Counted from the stretch's first letter, positions 1 to 8,607 are shown. The stretch: 64,000 nucleotides of DNA from Haloarchaeobius sp. FL176 (GCF_024609245.1 NZ_JANJYH010000002.1:124001-188000); one strand, 5' to 3'. Program-made: numbers and translations. The notes: generated by a model from the sequence alone, not told the origin.

Positions 1-31
1 GGTCGGCGTCGGTTGCGTGAGTCTCGTCCAT
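1..31 (-). CDS. Possible start of a gene running off the left edge
   Basis: Only ten codons are visible. An ATG on the minus strand at base 31 opens a frame reading MDETHATDAD, which leaves the window without a stop. The acidic start is typical of haloarchaeal proteins, and the position fits a gene downstream of cofG in the same direction. Too little is present to assign a family, and it may not be a gene. Confidence 0.35.
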   Translation of the reverse strand, partial: MDETHATDAD

Positions 32-100
32 CCCACTCCAGCGAACGGGCGGCTGCAGCAAGAAGCTCACTAGGAGCCGTATCGAGTGCTCCCGAGCGGT

Positions 101-1246
101 CTATAGCTGGACCGTCGCCCCATCGAGGACCCGCCGGTACCGTCGGCCTGCCGGGGTGTCGCCGGTGAGCGCGTCGCGGATAGGGTCGTCGAGCCACCCA
201 TCACCGGGAGCGGGCTCGCCGTCGAAGTCGTCGGAGCGGAGGTCCCCGGGGAGGTAGCGTTCGTACACCGGGAGCCGCTCGCGCAGGGGGACGCCGGCCT
301 CGTCGGCGATCTCCCGCAGCTCCCGGAGCGCCGGCCACTCGTAGTCGGGGTTGATGTAGTCGTCCGTCACCGGCGAGACACCGCCGAGGTCGTCGACCCC
401 GCAGTCGAGTAGCTCGCGCGTCGGCGAGAGGTTCGGCGGCACCTGCACCGACACCGTCTCGGGGAGCACCCAGCGCGCCATCGCGACGACCCGGCGCATC
501 GTCTCGACGCTCGGTTGGTCGAAGCGCGAGCGCTCGTTCGGGACGACGTTCTGGACGATCACCTCCTGTACGTGCCCGTAGCGCTCGTGCAGGTCACGGA
601 TGGCGAGCAGGCTCTCCGCACGGTCGCGCCAGTCCTCGCCGATGCCGACCAGGATGCCCGTCGTGAACGGCACCTGCAGCTCGCCGGCGTTCCGGATGGT
701 GTTGAGCCGCTGTCCGGGTGATTTCACCCGGCGTCCCGCGTGGGCGTCCACGTCTGCCGTCGTCTCCAGCATCACGCCCATGCTGGCGTTGTACGGAGCG
801 ACCATCGCCATCTGTTCTCTCGTCTGGTCGCCGGGGTTCGAGTGCGGGAGGATGCCCCGGTCCAGGGTGTGTGCACACACCGCCCGGAGGTAGTCGTGGA
901 TGTCGTCGTAGCCCCAGCGGTCGAGCTGAGCGTGGATCGCGTCGTAGCGGTCGTCCGGTTCGTCGCCGAAGGTGAACAGGGCCTCCGTACAGCCGGCGTC
1001 GATGCCCCTGTCGAGCGTCTCGTTCACGTCGTCGTCGTCCATGAGCGTCGCCTCGCCCGGCGGGTCGAAGAACGTACAGTACGTGCAGGTGTACCGGCAG
1101 GCGGTCGTCAGCGGCAGGAAGACGTTCCGGGCGAAGGTGAGTTCGTCGGCGGGCTCGACGTCTTCGGGGGTGACCGAGAGGGCGCGCTCTACCTCGCGCT
1201 CGTCGAACGACAGCGAGACGCCGTACTCGTCCGCCCCCGGAATCAT
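101..1246 (-). CDS. cofG: 7,8-didemethyl-8-hydroxy-5-deazariboflavin (FO) synthase subunit CofG
   Basis: Radical SAM enzyme that, with CofH, builds the FO chromophore of coenzyme F420 from tyrosine and 5-amino-6-ribitylaminouracil. The predicted 381 residues match the family length. The CxxxCxxC iron-sulfur motif is at C50, C54 and C57 (CRYTCTYC). The frame stays open 97 codons further upstream, but that stretch is arginine-rich and unlike the acidic proteome, so I start at MIPGADEY. A pyrimidine-rich CCCTTTTG box about 27 bases before this ATG fits a leaderless promoter. cofC lies upstream on the same strand, 299 bases away. cofH is not in the window. Confidence 0.93.
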   Translation of the reverse strand: MIPGADEYGVSLSFDEREVERALSVTPEDVEPADELTFARNVFLPLTTACRYTCTYCTFFDPPGEATLMDDDDVNETLDRGIDAGCTEALFTFGDEPDDRYDAIHAQLDRWGYDDIHDYLRAVCAHTLDRGILPHSNPGDQTREQMAMVAPYNASMGVMLETTADVDAHAGRRVKSPGQRLNTIRNAGELQVPFTTGILVGIGEDWRDRAESLLAIRDLHERYGHVQEVIVQNVVPNERSRFDQPSVETMRRVVAMARWVLPETVSVQVPPNLSPTRELLDCGVDDLGGVSPVTDDYINPDYEWPALRELREIADEAGVPLRERLPVYERYLPGDLRSDDFDGEPAPGDGWLDDPIRDALTGDTPAGRRYRRVLDGATVQL

Positions 1247-1523
1247 GCTCGGTGATGCGTGGTCGACGGGCAAAAGGGTGTCTCCCTGTGAAAACGCTGC
1301 CCGGAACTGCGATGGTCTCGTGTCGACCGGGCGGTGCGCTTCGGGGCTTCCCGACTCTCCGCGGTGGAAACGGCTCCCACGCCACACTGACCGCTCTGCC
1401 AGTTCCAGACGCAGACGACGCTCGCGGCTCCTGACCGAACGTTCCGAGAAAGCCAAAAGGGAGGTGGTGGTGGTGGTGGGTTCGCGCGCAGAGGCCTCGC
1501 GCATTCTGACGGAAGAGCCGTCC

Positions 1524-1533
1524 CTATATAGTG
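1524..1533 (-). promoter_or_regulatory. Strong TATA box with no obvious gene (CACTATATAG)
   Basis: The minus strand reads CACTATATAG directly after the cofC stop. Transcription would begin near 1500, about 250 bases before the accepted cofG start. The 299 bases between cofC and cofG hold an in-frame, arginine-rich open stretch and an (ACC)n run near 1461-1480, but no conserved-looking protein. This is either a long cofG leader, a small RNA, or a missed small gene. Confidence 0.5.
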
Positions 1534-1545
1534 CCACGGAGCGAC

Positions 1546-2163
1546 TCAGTCGTCGACTCGCACGGCGTTGACCCGGCCGTTTCCGCGCTCGATTCGAACC
1601 CCGTGGTTCGCGAGCCAGGTGGCGGCCCGGCCGTCCCCGTGGACGAGCACCTCGACCAGGTCGGCGCGCTCGTCGACGTCGGTGGCGAGCCGGTGGGAGT
1701 CGACCACCGTCACCGCGGCGCCGACGGTGCTCGCAGCCTCACGGTGGTCGAGGTAGGACGCGCCGTGGAAGTCGGTCCGGAACGCCGGGTCACGCACGAC
1801 CAGGGCGTTCGTGCCCGCGCCACGGCCCGGCGCGACGACCACGTCACCGTCGGCTTCGAACAGCCGTTCGAGCACGGTGGGCGTCACGAGCGGCAGGTCG
1901 GCCATCACGACCGCGACCGCACCGTCGGTCTCTGCGAGCACGTCGTTCACGGCGGCAGTCAGCGACCGGTCGTCCACGCGGACGCGAGCGTCGACGTCGA
2001 CCGGCGCGGTCGCGAGGACCACCGGCGTGTGACCCGCGGCCCGGACCGCGTCGAGCACGTCCGCGAGCATTGCCCGCGCGAAGGCGGCGCGCTCGCCGGC
2101 GTCGAGGACGCCGGAGAGCCGGGTCTTGGGGTTCTCGGCCGCGAACGGCACGACGACACGCAT
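1546..2163 (-). CDS. cofC: 2-phospho-L-lactate guanylyltransferase CofC
   Basis: Activates 2-phospholactate with GTP to give lactyl-2-diphospho-5'-guanosine, the side-chain donor in F420 synthesis. The 205-residue product begins MRVVVPFAAENPKTRL, which carries the expected N-terminal nucleotidyltransferase pattern (P-F-A-x-x-x-P-K-T-R-L). A central stretch GAVAVVMADLPLVTP resembles the metal-binding DLP motif of the family. The open frame extends upstream without a plausible start, so I use the ATG at 2163. It lies between cetZ1's partner gene and cofG, all on the minus strand. Confidence 0.92.
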   Translation of the reverse strand: MRVVVPFAAENPKTRLSGVLDAGERAAFARAMLADVLDAVRAAGHTPVVLATAPVDVDARVRVDDRSLTAAVNDVLAETDGAVAVVMADLPLVTPTVLERLFEADGDVVVAPGRGAGTNALVVRDPAFRTDFHGASYLDHREAASTVGAAVTVVDSHRLATDVDERADLVEVLVHGDGRAATWLANHGVRIERGNGRVNAVRVDD

Positions 2164-2206
2164 AGCTGGGGGTGGCCGTCGAATCCCAAAGAACGTTCCG
2201 AACCGC

Positions 2207-3034
2207 TCAGCCGAGGCGGCTGTAGTCGTCCTGCTGCTGGCGGTACCAGTAGAAGCCGCCACCGATGAGGGCGACGAGGACGACGCCGACGCCGGCGTAG
2301 AGGAGCAGCTGGTTGCGCTGCTCGGTCGACTCGGCGTTGCTCTTCGCCGTGTTGGCCTCGTCCTGGGCACGGTCGGCGAGGTTCTGGGCCTCACCGAAGC
2401 TGGAACCGCTCTCGTAGACCGAGATGGCCGATTCGAGCGAGGATTCCGCGGTCGAGGTGTCACCGCCGGCGCTGTCGGCGTCCTCGATTGCCTGCTCCGC
2501 CTCGCCGATAGCCTGGCGCGCGGCCTGGCTCTCCTCGGTGAAGTGGTGGGCCCGCTTCGTCGCGATCTCGTTCGAGGTGCCGCCCTCACGGACCTGCGTG
2601 AGGTTGCCGACGACGAACTTCTCCTCGTCGGGGTAGGTGAAGTTCTCGACGCCCGGGACGGTACCGGTCACCTCGACGGTGACCTGGTTGGCGTCGTTCG
2701 CTTCGGCGTCGATGTTCGAGTAGTTGAACGTCTGCCCGTCGAAGGACTGACGGTCGATCTGGTTCCCCGTGTCGGTGTCGGTGGTCGTCACCGTCCACGT
2801 CACGTCCTCCAGTTCGGTCTCCCCGCGGAGCGTCCACGACGTGTAGTCCGGGTTCTGGTACAGCTCACCGAGCGTCATCGTTGCGCTGTAGTCCTCGCCG
2901 ACCTGTTCCTCGTTCGGGACATCCTCGTCGGTAACCTGCACGGCCACGGCTGTGCCGGCCGCGGCGAACGCCAGCAAGGCCACCGCAGCGAGGATCGCCC
3001 ACCTAGAATAGCGGCTCGAGCTCATCCTCGTCAT
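2207..3034 (-). CDS. Membrane-anchored coiled-coil protein overlapping cetZ1
   Basis: Unknown function. The 275 residues start with a signal or anchor segment (about 11-32), followed by a roughly 120-residue acidic domain likely outside the cell. Next comes an alanine/glutamate-rich helical stretch (about 165-235) that looks coiled-coil or TPR-like. A C-terminal membrane span (about 243-260) ends in a short tail YWYRQQQDDYSRLG. The start overlaps the end of cetZ1 by 32 bases (23 if the ATG at 3025 is used), so the two are very likely co-transcribed and translationally coupled. This makes it a candidate membrane partner of CetZ1, by context only. Confidence 0.85.
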   Translation of the reverse strand: MTRMSSSRYSRWAILAAVALLAFAAAGTAVAVQVTDEDVPNEEQVGEDYSATMTLGELYQNPDYTSWTLRGETELEDVTWTVTTTDTDTGNQIDRQSFDGQTFNYSNIDAEANDANQVTVEVTGTVPGVENFTYPDEEKFVVGNLTQVREGGTSNEIATKRAHHFTEESQAARQAIGEAEQAIEDADSAGGDTSTAESSLESAISVYESGSSFGEAQNLADRAQDEANTAKSNAESTEQRNQLLLYAGVGVVLVALIGGGFYWYRQQQDDYSRLG

Positions 3035-4175
3035 CTTCGACTAAGTTCTGTAAGTTATCTTCGCTTTCCTCCCGGATGGCCTCGATGTTGTCCTGCGCCT
3101 CGATGGCGACCTGCTGCAGCTCCTTGATACGCGGGACGTTGTTCACGCCCGACAGGAGGATACAGGACGCGACCTGGGGCTCGCGCAGCGGGTAGTCGCC
3201 GCCGCGGACCTCCATGGAGCCGGTCTGCTCCTCGAGCCACTTCCGCCCGCGCTCTATTCCTTTCCGGTTGAGGTGCTCCGTGGGGCCGGCCATGACGAGC
3301 AGGGCACGCTCCGCTCCCTCGATCTCACACGGCAGGGTCAGTCGCCCGAGCGCGGCCTTGCGGACGAGCGACGTGATGCGGTTGGTCGTGTGTGCGGTGT
3401 CGACCTGTTCGTCGTCGCCACCGGTGAACCGCGAGAGGAGGCCGCCGTCGTCGGACAGGTCGACCTCCTCCGTCGCGTAGCCGACGGTCGAGATGCCGCC
3501 GCCGGCCAGTGTGTTGATGATCTCGGAGGAGTCGACGACCGACTCGCCAACCTCGTCGCCCTGGCCGACCTCGCCGGCCCCGAACAGGACGCCGAAGCGT
3601 CGGACGATCTCCTCGTTGATCTCCTCGTAGCCGCCCTCGACGGACTCCCCGGACTGTCGCCAGGAGTCGTTGTCGAAGACCAGCAGGTTGTCGACCTCGC
3701 GGACGAACGTCTGGAACGACCGCGCGGCGTTCAGCGTGTAGATACCACCTTCGTCCGACCCGGGCAGGACACCCAGTCCGTACACCGGAATCGTGTAGAT
3801 CCGCTTGAGGTGCTTGGCGAGGACGGGCGCGCCACCGCTCCCCGTGCCGCCGCCCATCCCAGCGACGACGAGGAACGCGTCGATCTCGTGTGTCGGAATC
3901 GAGTCGATGGCACCCTGGACCTCGTCGATGTCCTCCTCGGCGATCTCCGCGCCGAGCTCGTTATCAGCGCCGACACCGTGTCCCTTCACCCGGGACTGCC
4001 CGATGAGGACGCGGTTCTCGTTCTGAATGTTCTCCAGACCCATCAGGTCGGCCTTGGCCGTGTTGACCGCAATCGCCGAGCGGACGATACCGCTCTGTGT
4101 CCGTTCGTCGTAGTCGACGAATCGGTCGACGATCTTCCCGCCGGCCTGACCGAATCCAATCATCGCCAGTTTCAT
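3003..4175 (-). CDS. cetZ1: CetZ1-type tubulin-like cytoskeletal GTPase
   Basis: Tubulin/FtsZ-superfamily GTPase of the archaeal CetZ group, which controls cell shape and rod development in Haloferax. The 390 residues open with MKLAMIGFGQAGGK and carry the tubulin signature GGGTGSG at 108-114. The stretches ADNELGAEIAEEDIDEVQGA and FGVLFGAGEV are ones I recognise from CetZ1, as is the acidic tail ending ELEPLF. Length is typical. A TATA-like box lies about 45 bases upstream within an inverted repeat. The downstream membrane protein gene overlaps its stop codon. The CetZ1 rather than CetZ2 assignment rests on remembered similarity. Confidence 0.93.
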   Translation of the reverse strand: MKLAMIGFGQAGGKIVDRFVDYDERTQSGIVRSAIAVNTAKADLMGLENIQNENRVLIGQSRVKGHGVGADNELGAEIAEEDIDEVQGAIDSIPTHEIDAFLVVAGMGGGTGSGGAPVLAKHLKRIYTIPVYGLGVLPGSDEGGIYTLNAARSFQTFVREVDNLLVFDNDSWRQSGESVEGGYEEINEEIVRRFGVLFGAGEVGQGDEVGESVVDSSEIINTLAGGGISTVGYATEEVDLSDDGGLLSRFTGGDDEQVDTAHTTNRITSLVRKAALGRLTLPCEIEGAERALLVMAGPTEHLNRKGIERGRKWLEEQTGSMEVRGGDYPLREPQVASCILLSGVNNVPRIKELQQVAIEAQDNIEAIREESEDNLQNLVEDDEDELEPLF

Positions 4176-4202
4176 TTGAAAGGGGGCTCCGTTGGTTTGT
4201 CA

Positions 4203-4244
4203 AGAGTGGGATGAAGGATATAAGCCTTTGGATGGTCCCACTCT
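4203..4244 (-). promoter_or_regulatory. cetZ1 promoter with flanking 9-base inverted repeat
   Basis: AGAGTGGGA at 4203-4211 and its exact complement TCCCACTCT at 4236-4244 flank a TATA-like box (CTTATATC on the minus strand, 4217-4224). Transcription towards cetZ1 would start near 4193, leaving a leader of about 20 bases. The symmetric placement around the TATA box suggests an operator, by inference. The surrounding 200-base gap is distinctly AT-rich and also holds a T5 run on the minus strand near 4264-4268, which may terminate the upstream reductase gene. Confidence 0.5.
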
Positions 4245-4378
4245 CGAACCGATGTCATGTTCCCAAAAATAACCGTCCAATAGGCCTGCTATCGTCCGAA
4301 TTAGGCATACAATACTTCTCAATTTTTCCGTGACATTACCCCGGTCTATTTAAACCCTTCCGGGTGTCGCTTCCCCGA

Positions 4379-5284
4379 TTAGGCGGTTGCTTCCGCCGTG
4401 TTCTCGACGCCGAGATACGACGACAGCGTCGTCAGCTCGCGGGGTTCGACACCGAACGCCCCGACGTCGTTGTCGTCGACCGTGTTGTCGACCTTCAGCG
4501 AGCGGGCCTGGTCGGGGCCGAACGGGATGAACGGGAGTGGCCCGGCCATCGTCATACCGAGTTTCGCAAGCGGCATCGGAACTGGCAGAATGCGGACTGA
4601 TTTCCCCTCGGCGGCGTAGGCGAGGTGAGTGACGTCCGCGAGGGTCAGCACCTCCGGGCCACCGATGTCGTACGCCTCGCCGACGTGCTCGTCGTCCTCG
4701 ACGGCGTCGGCGACCATCGGCACGAAGTCGCCGAGCCAGATGGGCTGGAACGGCGTCTTCCCGCCGCCGGGGAAGCCGGTGACGATCGGCGTCGTCAGCT
4801 TCTTCGTGAACGAGACGAACTCGCCGCCGTCGCCGAACACGACGGAGGGCCGGAACATGACCCAGTCGAGGTCGGAGGACCGGACGACCTCCTCGGCCTG
4901 TCCCTTCGTGCGGAGGTACGCCGTCGGGCCGTTCGGGTCGGCCCCGAGCGCCGACATCTGGACGAGCTTGCCGACGCCGTGCTCCTCGCAGGCACGCACG
5001 ACGTTCTCGGTCCCCTGCAGGTGGACGGTCTCGTGGCTGATGTTCCCCTTCGGCTTGAACAGCGGCGACAGCGCGACCAGATTGACCGCCACGTCCTGCC
5101 CCTCGAAGTGCGGCCCGATGGACTCGTAGGCGCTCACGTCCCCCATCGCCGTCTCGACGGTGTTCGGCAGGTCCGCATCGTCGGGGTTCCGGGCGAGGGC
5201 GGTCACGTCGTGGCCACGGTCGGCCAGCTCTGCACACAGTCGGCGTCCGATGAAGCCGGTTCCGCCGGCGACAATCACGTTCAT
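4379..5284 (-). CDS. NAD(P)-binding atypical SDR, complex I NDUFA9/NmrA-like
   Basis: The 301-residue Rossmann protein begins [17 protein letters not shown], the GGTGFIG dinucleotide-binding motif of extended and atypical short-chain dehydrogenases. Later pieces ([20 protein letters not shown] and [10 protein letters not shown]) match the NDUFA9-like branch common in haloarchaea. The substrate is unknown, and the classical YxxxK catalytic pair is only partly recognisable (Y-L-R-T-K). It is transcribed away from tmk, from a promoter in the 260-base gap to its right. Confidence 0.85.
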   Translation of the reverse strand: MNVIVAGGTGFIGRRLCAELADRGHDVTALARNPDDADLPNTVETAMGDVSAYESIGPHFEGQDVAVNLVALSPLFKPKGNISHETVHLQGTENVVRACEEHGVGKLVQMSALGADPNGPTAYLRTKGQAEEVVRSSDLDWVMFRPSVVFGDGGEFVSFTKKLTTPIVTGFPGGGKTPFQPIWLGDFVPMVADAVEDDEHVGEAYDIGGPEVLTLADVTHLAYAAEGKSVRILPVPMPLAKLGMTMAGPLPFIPFGPDQARSLKVDNTVDDNDVGAFGVEPRELTTLSSYLGVENTAEATA

Positions 5285-5544
5285 ACCGCGAGTATTGGTC
5301 AGGAATCAGGATAAAGCCTCGCCCAACGGCAGGTCGTCGACCGAGACGTCGGCGGCGAACGACCCGAGGTTGTCGCCTGTACACAGGTAGCATGCCCTCT
5401 CGTCGGGAGTGTCAGGACGCGGACGGAAGGACTCGACGACCCCTAGCGAACCTGCAGCCAGGCCCTGGACAACCCCGGCGGGATGACAGCGAAGGTGGCG
5501 GAGAGTCCGACAGACAGATACGGTTGCCCACAGAAACACCGGCC

Positions 5545-6132
5545 ATGCTCGTCACGCTGGAGGGACTCGACGGCAGCGGGAAGACGACGGTCTGGGAGGC
5601 CTTACACGACACCTACCCGGACGCGACGTTCACCCGCGAACCGACCGAGTCCTGGTACGGCGAGGCCGTCGACCGCGCCATCGCGGCCGACGACGCCGAC
5701 CCGCTGGCCGAACTGTTCCTGTTCATCGCCGACCACGCCGACCACCTCTCGCGGGTCGTCCGCCCCGCGCTGGCCGACGGCGACCTCGTCATCTCGGACC
5801 GCTACTCGGACTCGCGCTACGCCTACCAGGGGGCGACGCTTGAGGGCGAGGTCAAGCGCCCGATGGAGTACATCCGCGGAGTGCACCAGCCGTTCACGCA
5901 GCCGCCGGACGTGACGATCTACCTCGACGTGGACCCCCGGACCGCGATGCAGCGCTCGGGCGCGACGAACAAGTTCGAGCAGTCGAAGTACCTCACCCAG
6001 GTGCGCCAGAACTACGAGCAGCTGATGGAGTGGCAGCCCGAGCGGTTCGTCCGCGTCGACGCCACGCAGTCGCCGGAGGGCGTCCTCGACGACGTGGAGG
6101 ACGTCTTCGAGCGGATTCTCGACGCGGAGTGA
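5545..6132 (+). CDS. tmk: Thymidylate kinase
   Basis: Phosphorylates dTMP to dTDP in the cytoplasm. The 195-residue product starts [15 protein letters not shown], with the P-loop GLDGSGKT at residues 7-14. It has the DRY(S/A) pattern [14 protein letters not shown] and a lid region near [12 protein letters not shown]. Length is typical. The frame is open upstream to 5392, but that stretch lacks homology, so the ATG directly before the P-loop is preferred. The stop abuts the convergent gene at 6133. Confidence 0.95.
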   Translation: MLVTLEGLDGSGKTTVWEALHDTYPDATFTREPTESWYGEAVDRAIAADDADPLAELFLFIADHADHLSRVVRPALADGDLVISDRYSDSRYAYQGATLEGEVKRPMEYIRGVHQPFTQPPDVTIYLDVDPRTAMQRSGATNKFEQSKYLTQVRQNYEQLMEWQPERFVRVDATQSPEGVLDDVEDVFERILDAE

Positions 6133-6456
6133 CTACTCCCGCATCGTATCCGGGAGCTCGATCTCGTCAGGCGACGGCATCCAGAAGAAATCGACGCTGA
6201 CGCCGAGCACGAGGGGGAGTGCGATGGCGACCAGCAGCGCGAGACTCTGGGAGCCCAGGTTCGCGCCGAGACTGAGCACGCCGGAGACGACGAGCGTCGT
6301 CGCGAGCAGCGCGACCGGTGTGAGCAGCACGACGTAGATGACCGACCCCCAGTCGGTGTCGAGCCGTTGGCGGAAGAACCGGGTAGAGACGGCTGCGATA
6401 GCGGTGTTGAGAGTGACGAGGACCAGCAGGCCGATGACGCCGACCGGTGAGACCAT
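6133..6456 (-). CDS. Small three-span membrane protein, conserved type
   Basis: Unknown function. The 107 residues have hydrophobic spans near 5-22, 40-62 and 70-90, with an acidic C-terminal tail PDEIELPDTMRE. It resembles a small membrane protein I associate with haloarchaeal genomes. It ends directly against the tmk stop and starts 71 bases from the divergent E1-alpha gene. Confidence 0.75.
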   Translation of the reverse strand: MVSPVGVIGLLVLVTLNTAIAAVSTRFFRQRLDTDWGSVIYVVLLTPVALLATTLVVSGVLSLGANLGSQSLALLVAIALPLVLGVSVDFFWMPSPDEIELPDTMRE

Positions 6457-6527
6457 ACCGACCCTAGGGACGGCAGAACCTTTGACGTATCGGAACGGCT
6501 TTCAACCGCGCTGAGTTTGCAACCAAC

Positions 6528-7574
6528 ATGCATCGAGTCATCGGAGAACGGGACGTTGAGGAGACACCGTTCTCGCCCGAACAGGCCCGGACGCTCTACC
6601 GAGATATGGTCCGGGCTCGCCGTTTCGACGAGCGTGCGCTGGCGCTCCAGCGCCGCGGCTGGATGAGCGGATACCCGCCGTTCAAGGGACAGGAGGCGTC
6701 GCAGGTCGGTGCAGCCCACGCCATGGCGGAGGCGGACTGGCTGTTCCCGACGTATCGCTCGAACGCGATGCAGATCGCTCGCGGCGTGCCGATGAGCGAC
6801 CTGCTGCTGTTCCGACGCGGCAGAGCCGAGTTCGACTCCGGCCACACCCTCCCGGTGTTCCCGCAGGCGGTGCCCATCGCGACGCAGATTCCCCACGCGA
6901 CCGGCGCGGGGATGGCGATGAACTACCGCGACGACGACGGCGCGGTCGTCTGCTACTTCGGCGACGGCGCGACCTCGGAGGGTGACTTCCACGAGGGCCT
7001 GAACTTCGCCGGTGTCTTCGACACCCCGACAGTGTTCTTCTGCGAGAACAACAACTGGGCCATCTCGCTCCCCCGCGAGCGCCAGACCGCTGCGACCTCT
7101 ATCGCCGACCGCGCGGAGGCCTACGGCTTCTCCGGCGGGCAGGTCGACGGGAACGACCCGCTCGCCGTGCTGGAGTTCGTCGGCAGCGCGCTGGAGACCG
7201 CCCGCGACGGCGAGCCCGTGCTCGTCGAGAGCATGACCTACCGGCAGGGCGCACACACCACCAGCGACGACCCGTCGCGCTACCGAGAGGAGGAGTCGGA
7301 CCTCCCGGAGTGGCGGACCCGCGACCCCCTCGACCGGTACGAGGAGTACCTCCGCGAGCAGGGACTCATCAACGACGAGTACGTCGAGACCATCCACGAG
7401 GAGGCCGACGAGGAACTGTCAGACGCCGTCGACCGCGCGGAGGCGAAGGAGCCCGCCGAGCCCGAAGAGGTGTTCGACCCGGTCTACGCCGAACTCCCGT
7501 CGCGGCTCCAGAAACAGCGCGAGGAGGCACTCACCTTCGCCGCGGAACACGACGTCCAGGAGCTGGACCACTAG
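6528..7574 (+). CDS. TPP-dependent 2-oxoacid dehydrogenase, E1 alpha subunit
   Basis: The 348-residue protein carries the thiamine-diphosphate motif GDG (145-147) through ENN (173-175), with FKGQEA and TYRSNA blocks typical of pyruvate/branched-chain dehydrogenase E1 alpha. In the normal complex an E1 beta, E2 and E3 would follow. None is here: the next gene is a convergent RAM-domain protein 17 bases away. The substrate therefore cannot be told, and the partner must be encoded elsewhere. The start is the ATG at 6528, giving MHRVIGERDVEETPF. Confidence 0.9.
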   Translation: MHRVIGERDVEETPFSPEQARTLYRDMVRARRFDERALALQRRGWMSGYPPFKGQEASQVGAAHAMAEADWLFPTYRSNAMQIARGVPMSDLLLFRRGRAEFDSGHTLPVFPQAVPIATQIPHATGAGMAMNYRDDDGAVVCYFGDGATSEGDFHEGLNFAGVFDTPTVFFCENNNWAISLPRERQTAATSIADRAEAYGFSGGQVDGNDPLAVLEFVGSALETARDGEPVLVESMTYRQGAHTTSDDPSRYREEESDLPEWRTRDPLDRYEEYLREQGLINDEYVETIHEEADEELSDAVDRAEAKEPAEPEEVFDPVYAELPSRLQKQREEALTFAAEHDVQELDH

Positions 7575-7591
7575 CGAGCGGGGGCGTCCCG

Positions 7592-7822
7592 TCACTGTAG
7601 CGAGATGTAGGTCTTCGTGTCGGCGACGCCGCCGAACTTCTGCATCTCTCCGGTCACCGTGTGCAGCACGTCGTACACCTCGTCGGCGTCGACCTCGGTG
7701 ATGATGTCGTAGTTTCCGGCGACGATGTGTGCCTCCGTCACCGCCTCCAGGCTGCGAATCGAATCGAGGAGCTCCTCGGACTTTCCGGCTGCAGTCTTCA
7801 CCATGATGAACGCGTGTACCAT
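7592..7822 (-). CDS. Stand-alone Lrp/AsnC ligand-binding (RAM) domain protein
   Basis: The 76 residues form only the alpha-beta effector-binding (RAM) domain of Lrp/AsnC regulators, with no DNA-binding helix-turn-helix. Typical pieces are AHIVAGNYDIITEV and DTKTYISLQ. Such SARP-like small proteins form dimers to decamers and may bind amino acids or pair with full-length Lrp proteins. It is divergent from the RCK gene, which is followed by a close paralogue of this protein (MVTAYIMIKANTGEADR...). Confidence 0.88.
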   Translation of the reverse strand: MVHAFIMVKTAAGKSEELLDSIRSLEAVTEAHIVAGNYDIITEVDADEVYDVLHTVTGEMQKFGGVADTKTYISLQ

Positions 7823-7887
7823 TCGTGCTGTGGTACTATGTCACATGGCAAAAACCTTCCCCCGGCACGGGGACCGCCGCCAGGGTA

Positions 7888-7897
7888 AGTTATTCAA
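7888..7897 (+). promoter_or_regulatory. TATA box of the RCK gene
   Basis: AGTTATTCAA is centred about 29 bases before the ATG at 7921, consistent with a leaderless transcript and supporting that start over upstream in-frame codons. Confidence 0.5.
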
Positions 7898-7920
7898 GGT
7901 GGGTGAGCGTATGCTGGAAT

Positions 7921-8607
7921 ATGCGGTTCGTTATCATAGGCGCTGGTCGAGTTGGACTGCGCACGGCGCGCGTGCTCAGAGACGAAGGACACGAGGTCAC
8001 GCTCGTCGAGCGCGACGAACGGAAGATTGGGCGCGCACGCGAACAGGATTTCACCGTCGTCGAAGGCGATGGGTCTCACGAGGACGTACTGGAGGAGGCA
8101 GGGATCGCGGAGGCCGACGCCATCGGCGCGCTGACGGGAGACCTGAACACGAACTTCGCGGCCTGCATGATCGCCAACCACAACGGCGCACGCACCATCA
8201 TGCGCATCGACGAGGACTACCGCGAGGACATCTACCGGAAGTACGCCGACGCAGTCGACGAGGTCGTCTACCCCGAGCGGCTGGGGGCCATCGGCGCGAA
8301 GAACGCGCTGCTCGGCGGCGACATCCACGCGATCGCCGACATCGCACAGAACCTCCAGCTCGTCGAGCTCACCGTGACCGAGGAGTCGCCGATGCGTGGT
8401 TACTCGCTCTCGGAGGTCGAGCTGCCCGCGAGTGCGACCATCATCGCGTTCGGCAAAGCCGAGGGGTCGCTCATGCTTCCGGATCCCGACGAGTCCCTCG
8501 AACTCGGCGACCGCGCGGTCGTACTCGCGGACTTCGACGTGCTCGCGGACGTGCGCCAGCTCATCGTCGGCAACGCCAGCCGGGCCGCAGCCGCAGGAGG
8601 TGTCTAA
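7921..8607 (+). CDS. RCK/TrkA family NAD-binding regulator of ion transport
   Basis: The 228 residues have an N-terminal Rossmann TrkA-N domain (MRFVIIGAGRVGLRTA, GxGxxG, with an acidic residue after the second strand). A TrkA-C domain follows from about residue 145 (LVELTVTEESPMRGYSLSEV). Such proteins gate Trk/Ktr potassium uptake or other ion channels in response to NAD(H) or nucleotides. No membrane channel subunit is adjacent. The next gene starts at a GTG three bases after the stop, so it is co-transcribed with a RAM-domain protein. Confidence 0.88.
   Translation: MRFVIIGAGRVGLRTARVLRDEGHEVTLVERDERKIGRAREQDFTVVEGDGSHEDVLEEAGIAEADAIGALTGDLNTNFAACMIANHNGARTIMRIDEDYREDIYRKYADAVDEVVYPERLGAIGAKNALLGGDIHAIADIAQNLQLVELTVTEESPMRGYSLSEVELPASATIIAFGKAEGSLMLPDPDESLELGDRAVVLADFDVLADVRQLIVGNASRAAAAGGV

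Noticed and set aside
1461-1480. (GGT)n run as a microsatellite or motif
   Set aside because: Short triplet run without a second copy or clear role.
1247-1537. N-terminal extension of CofG
   Set aside because: Open in frame but basic and low in acidic residues; the conserved family starts at MIPGADEY.
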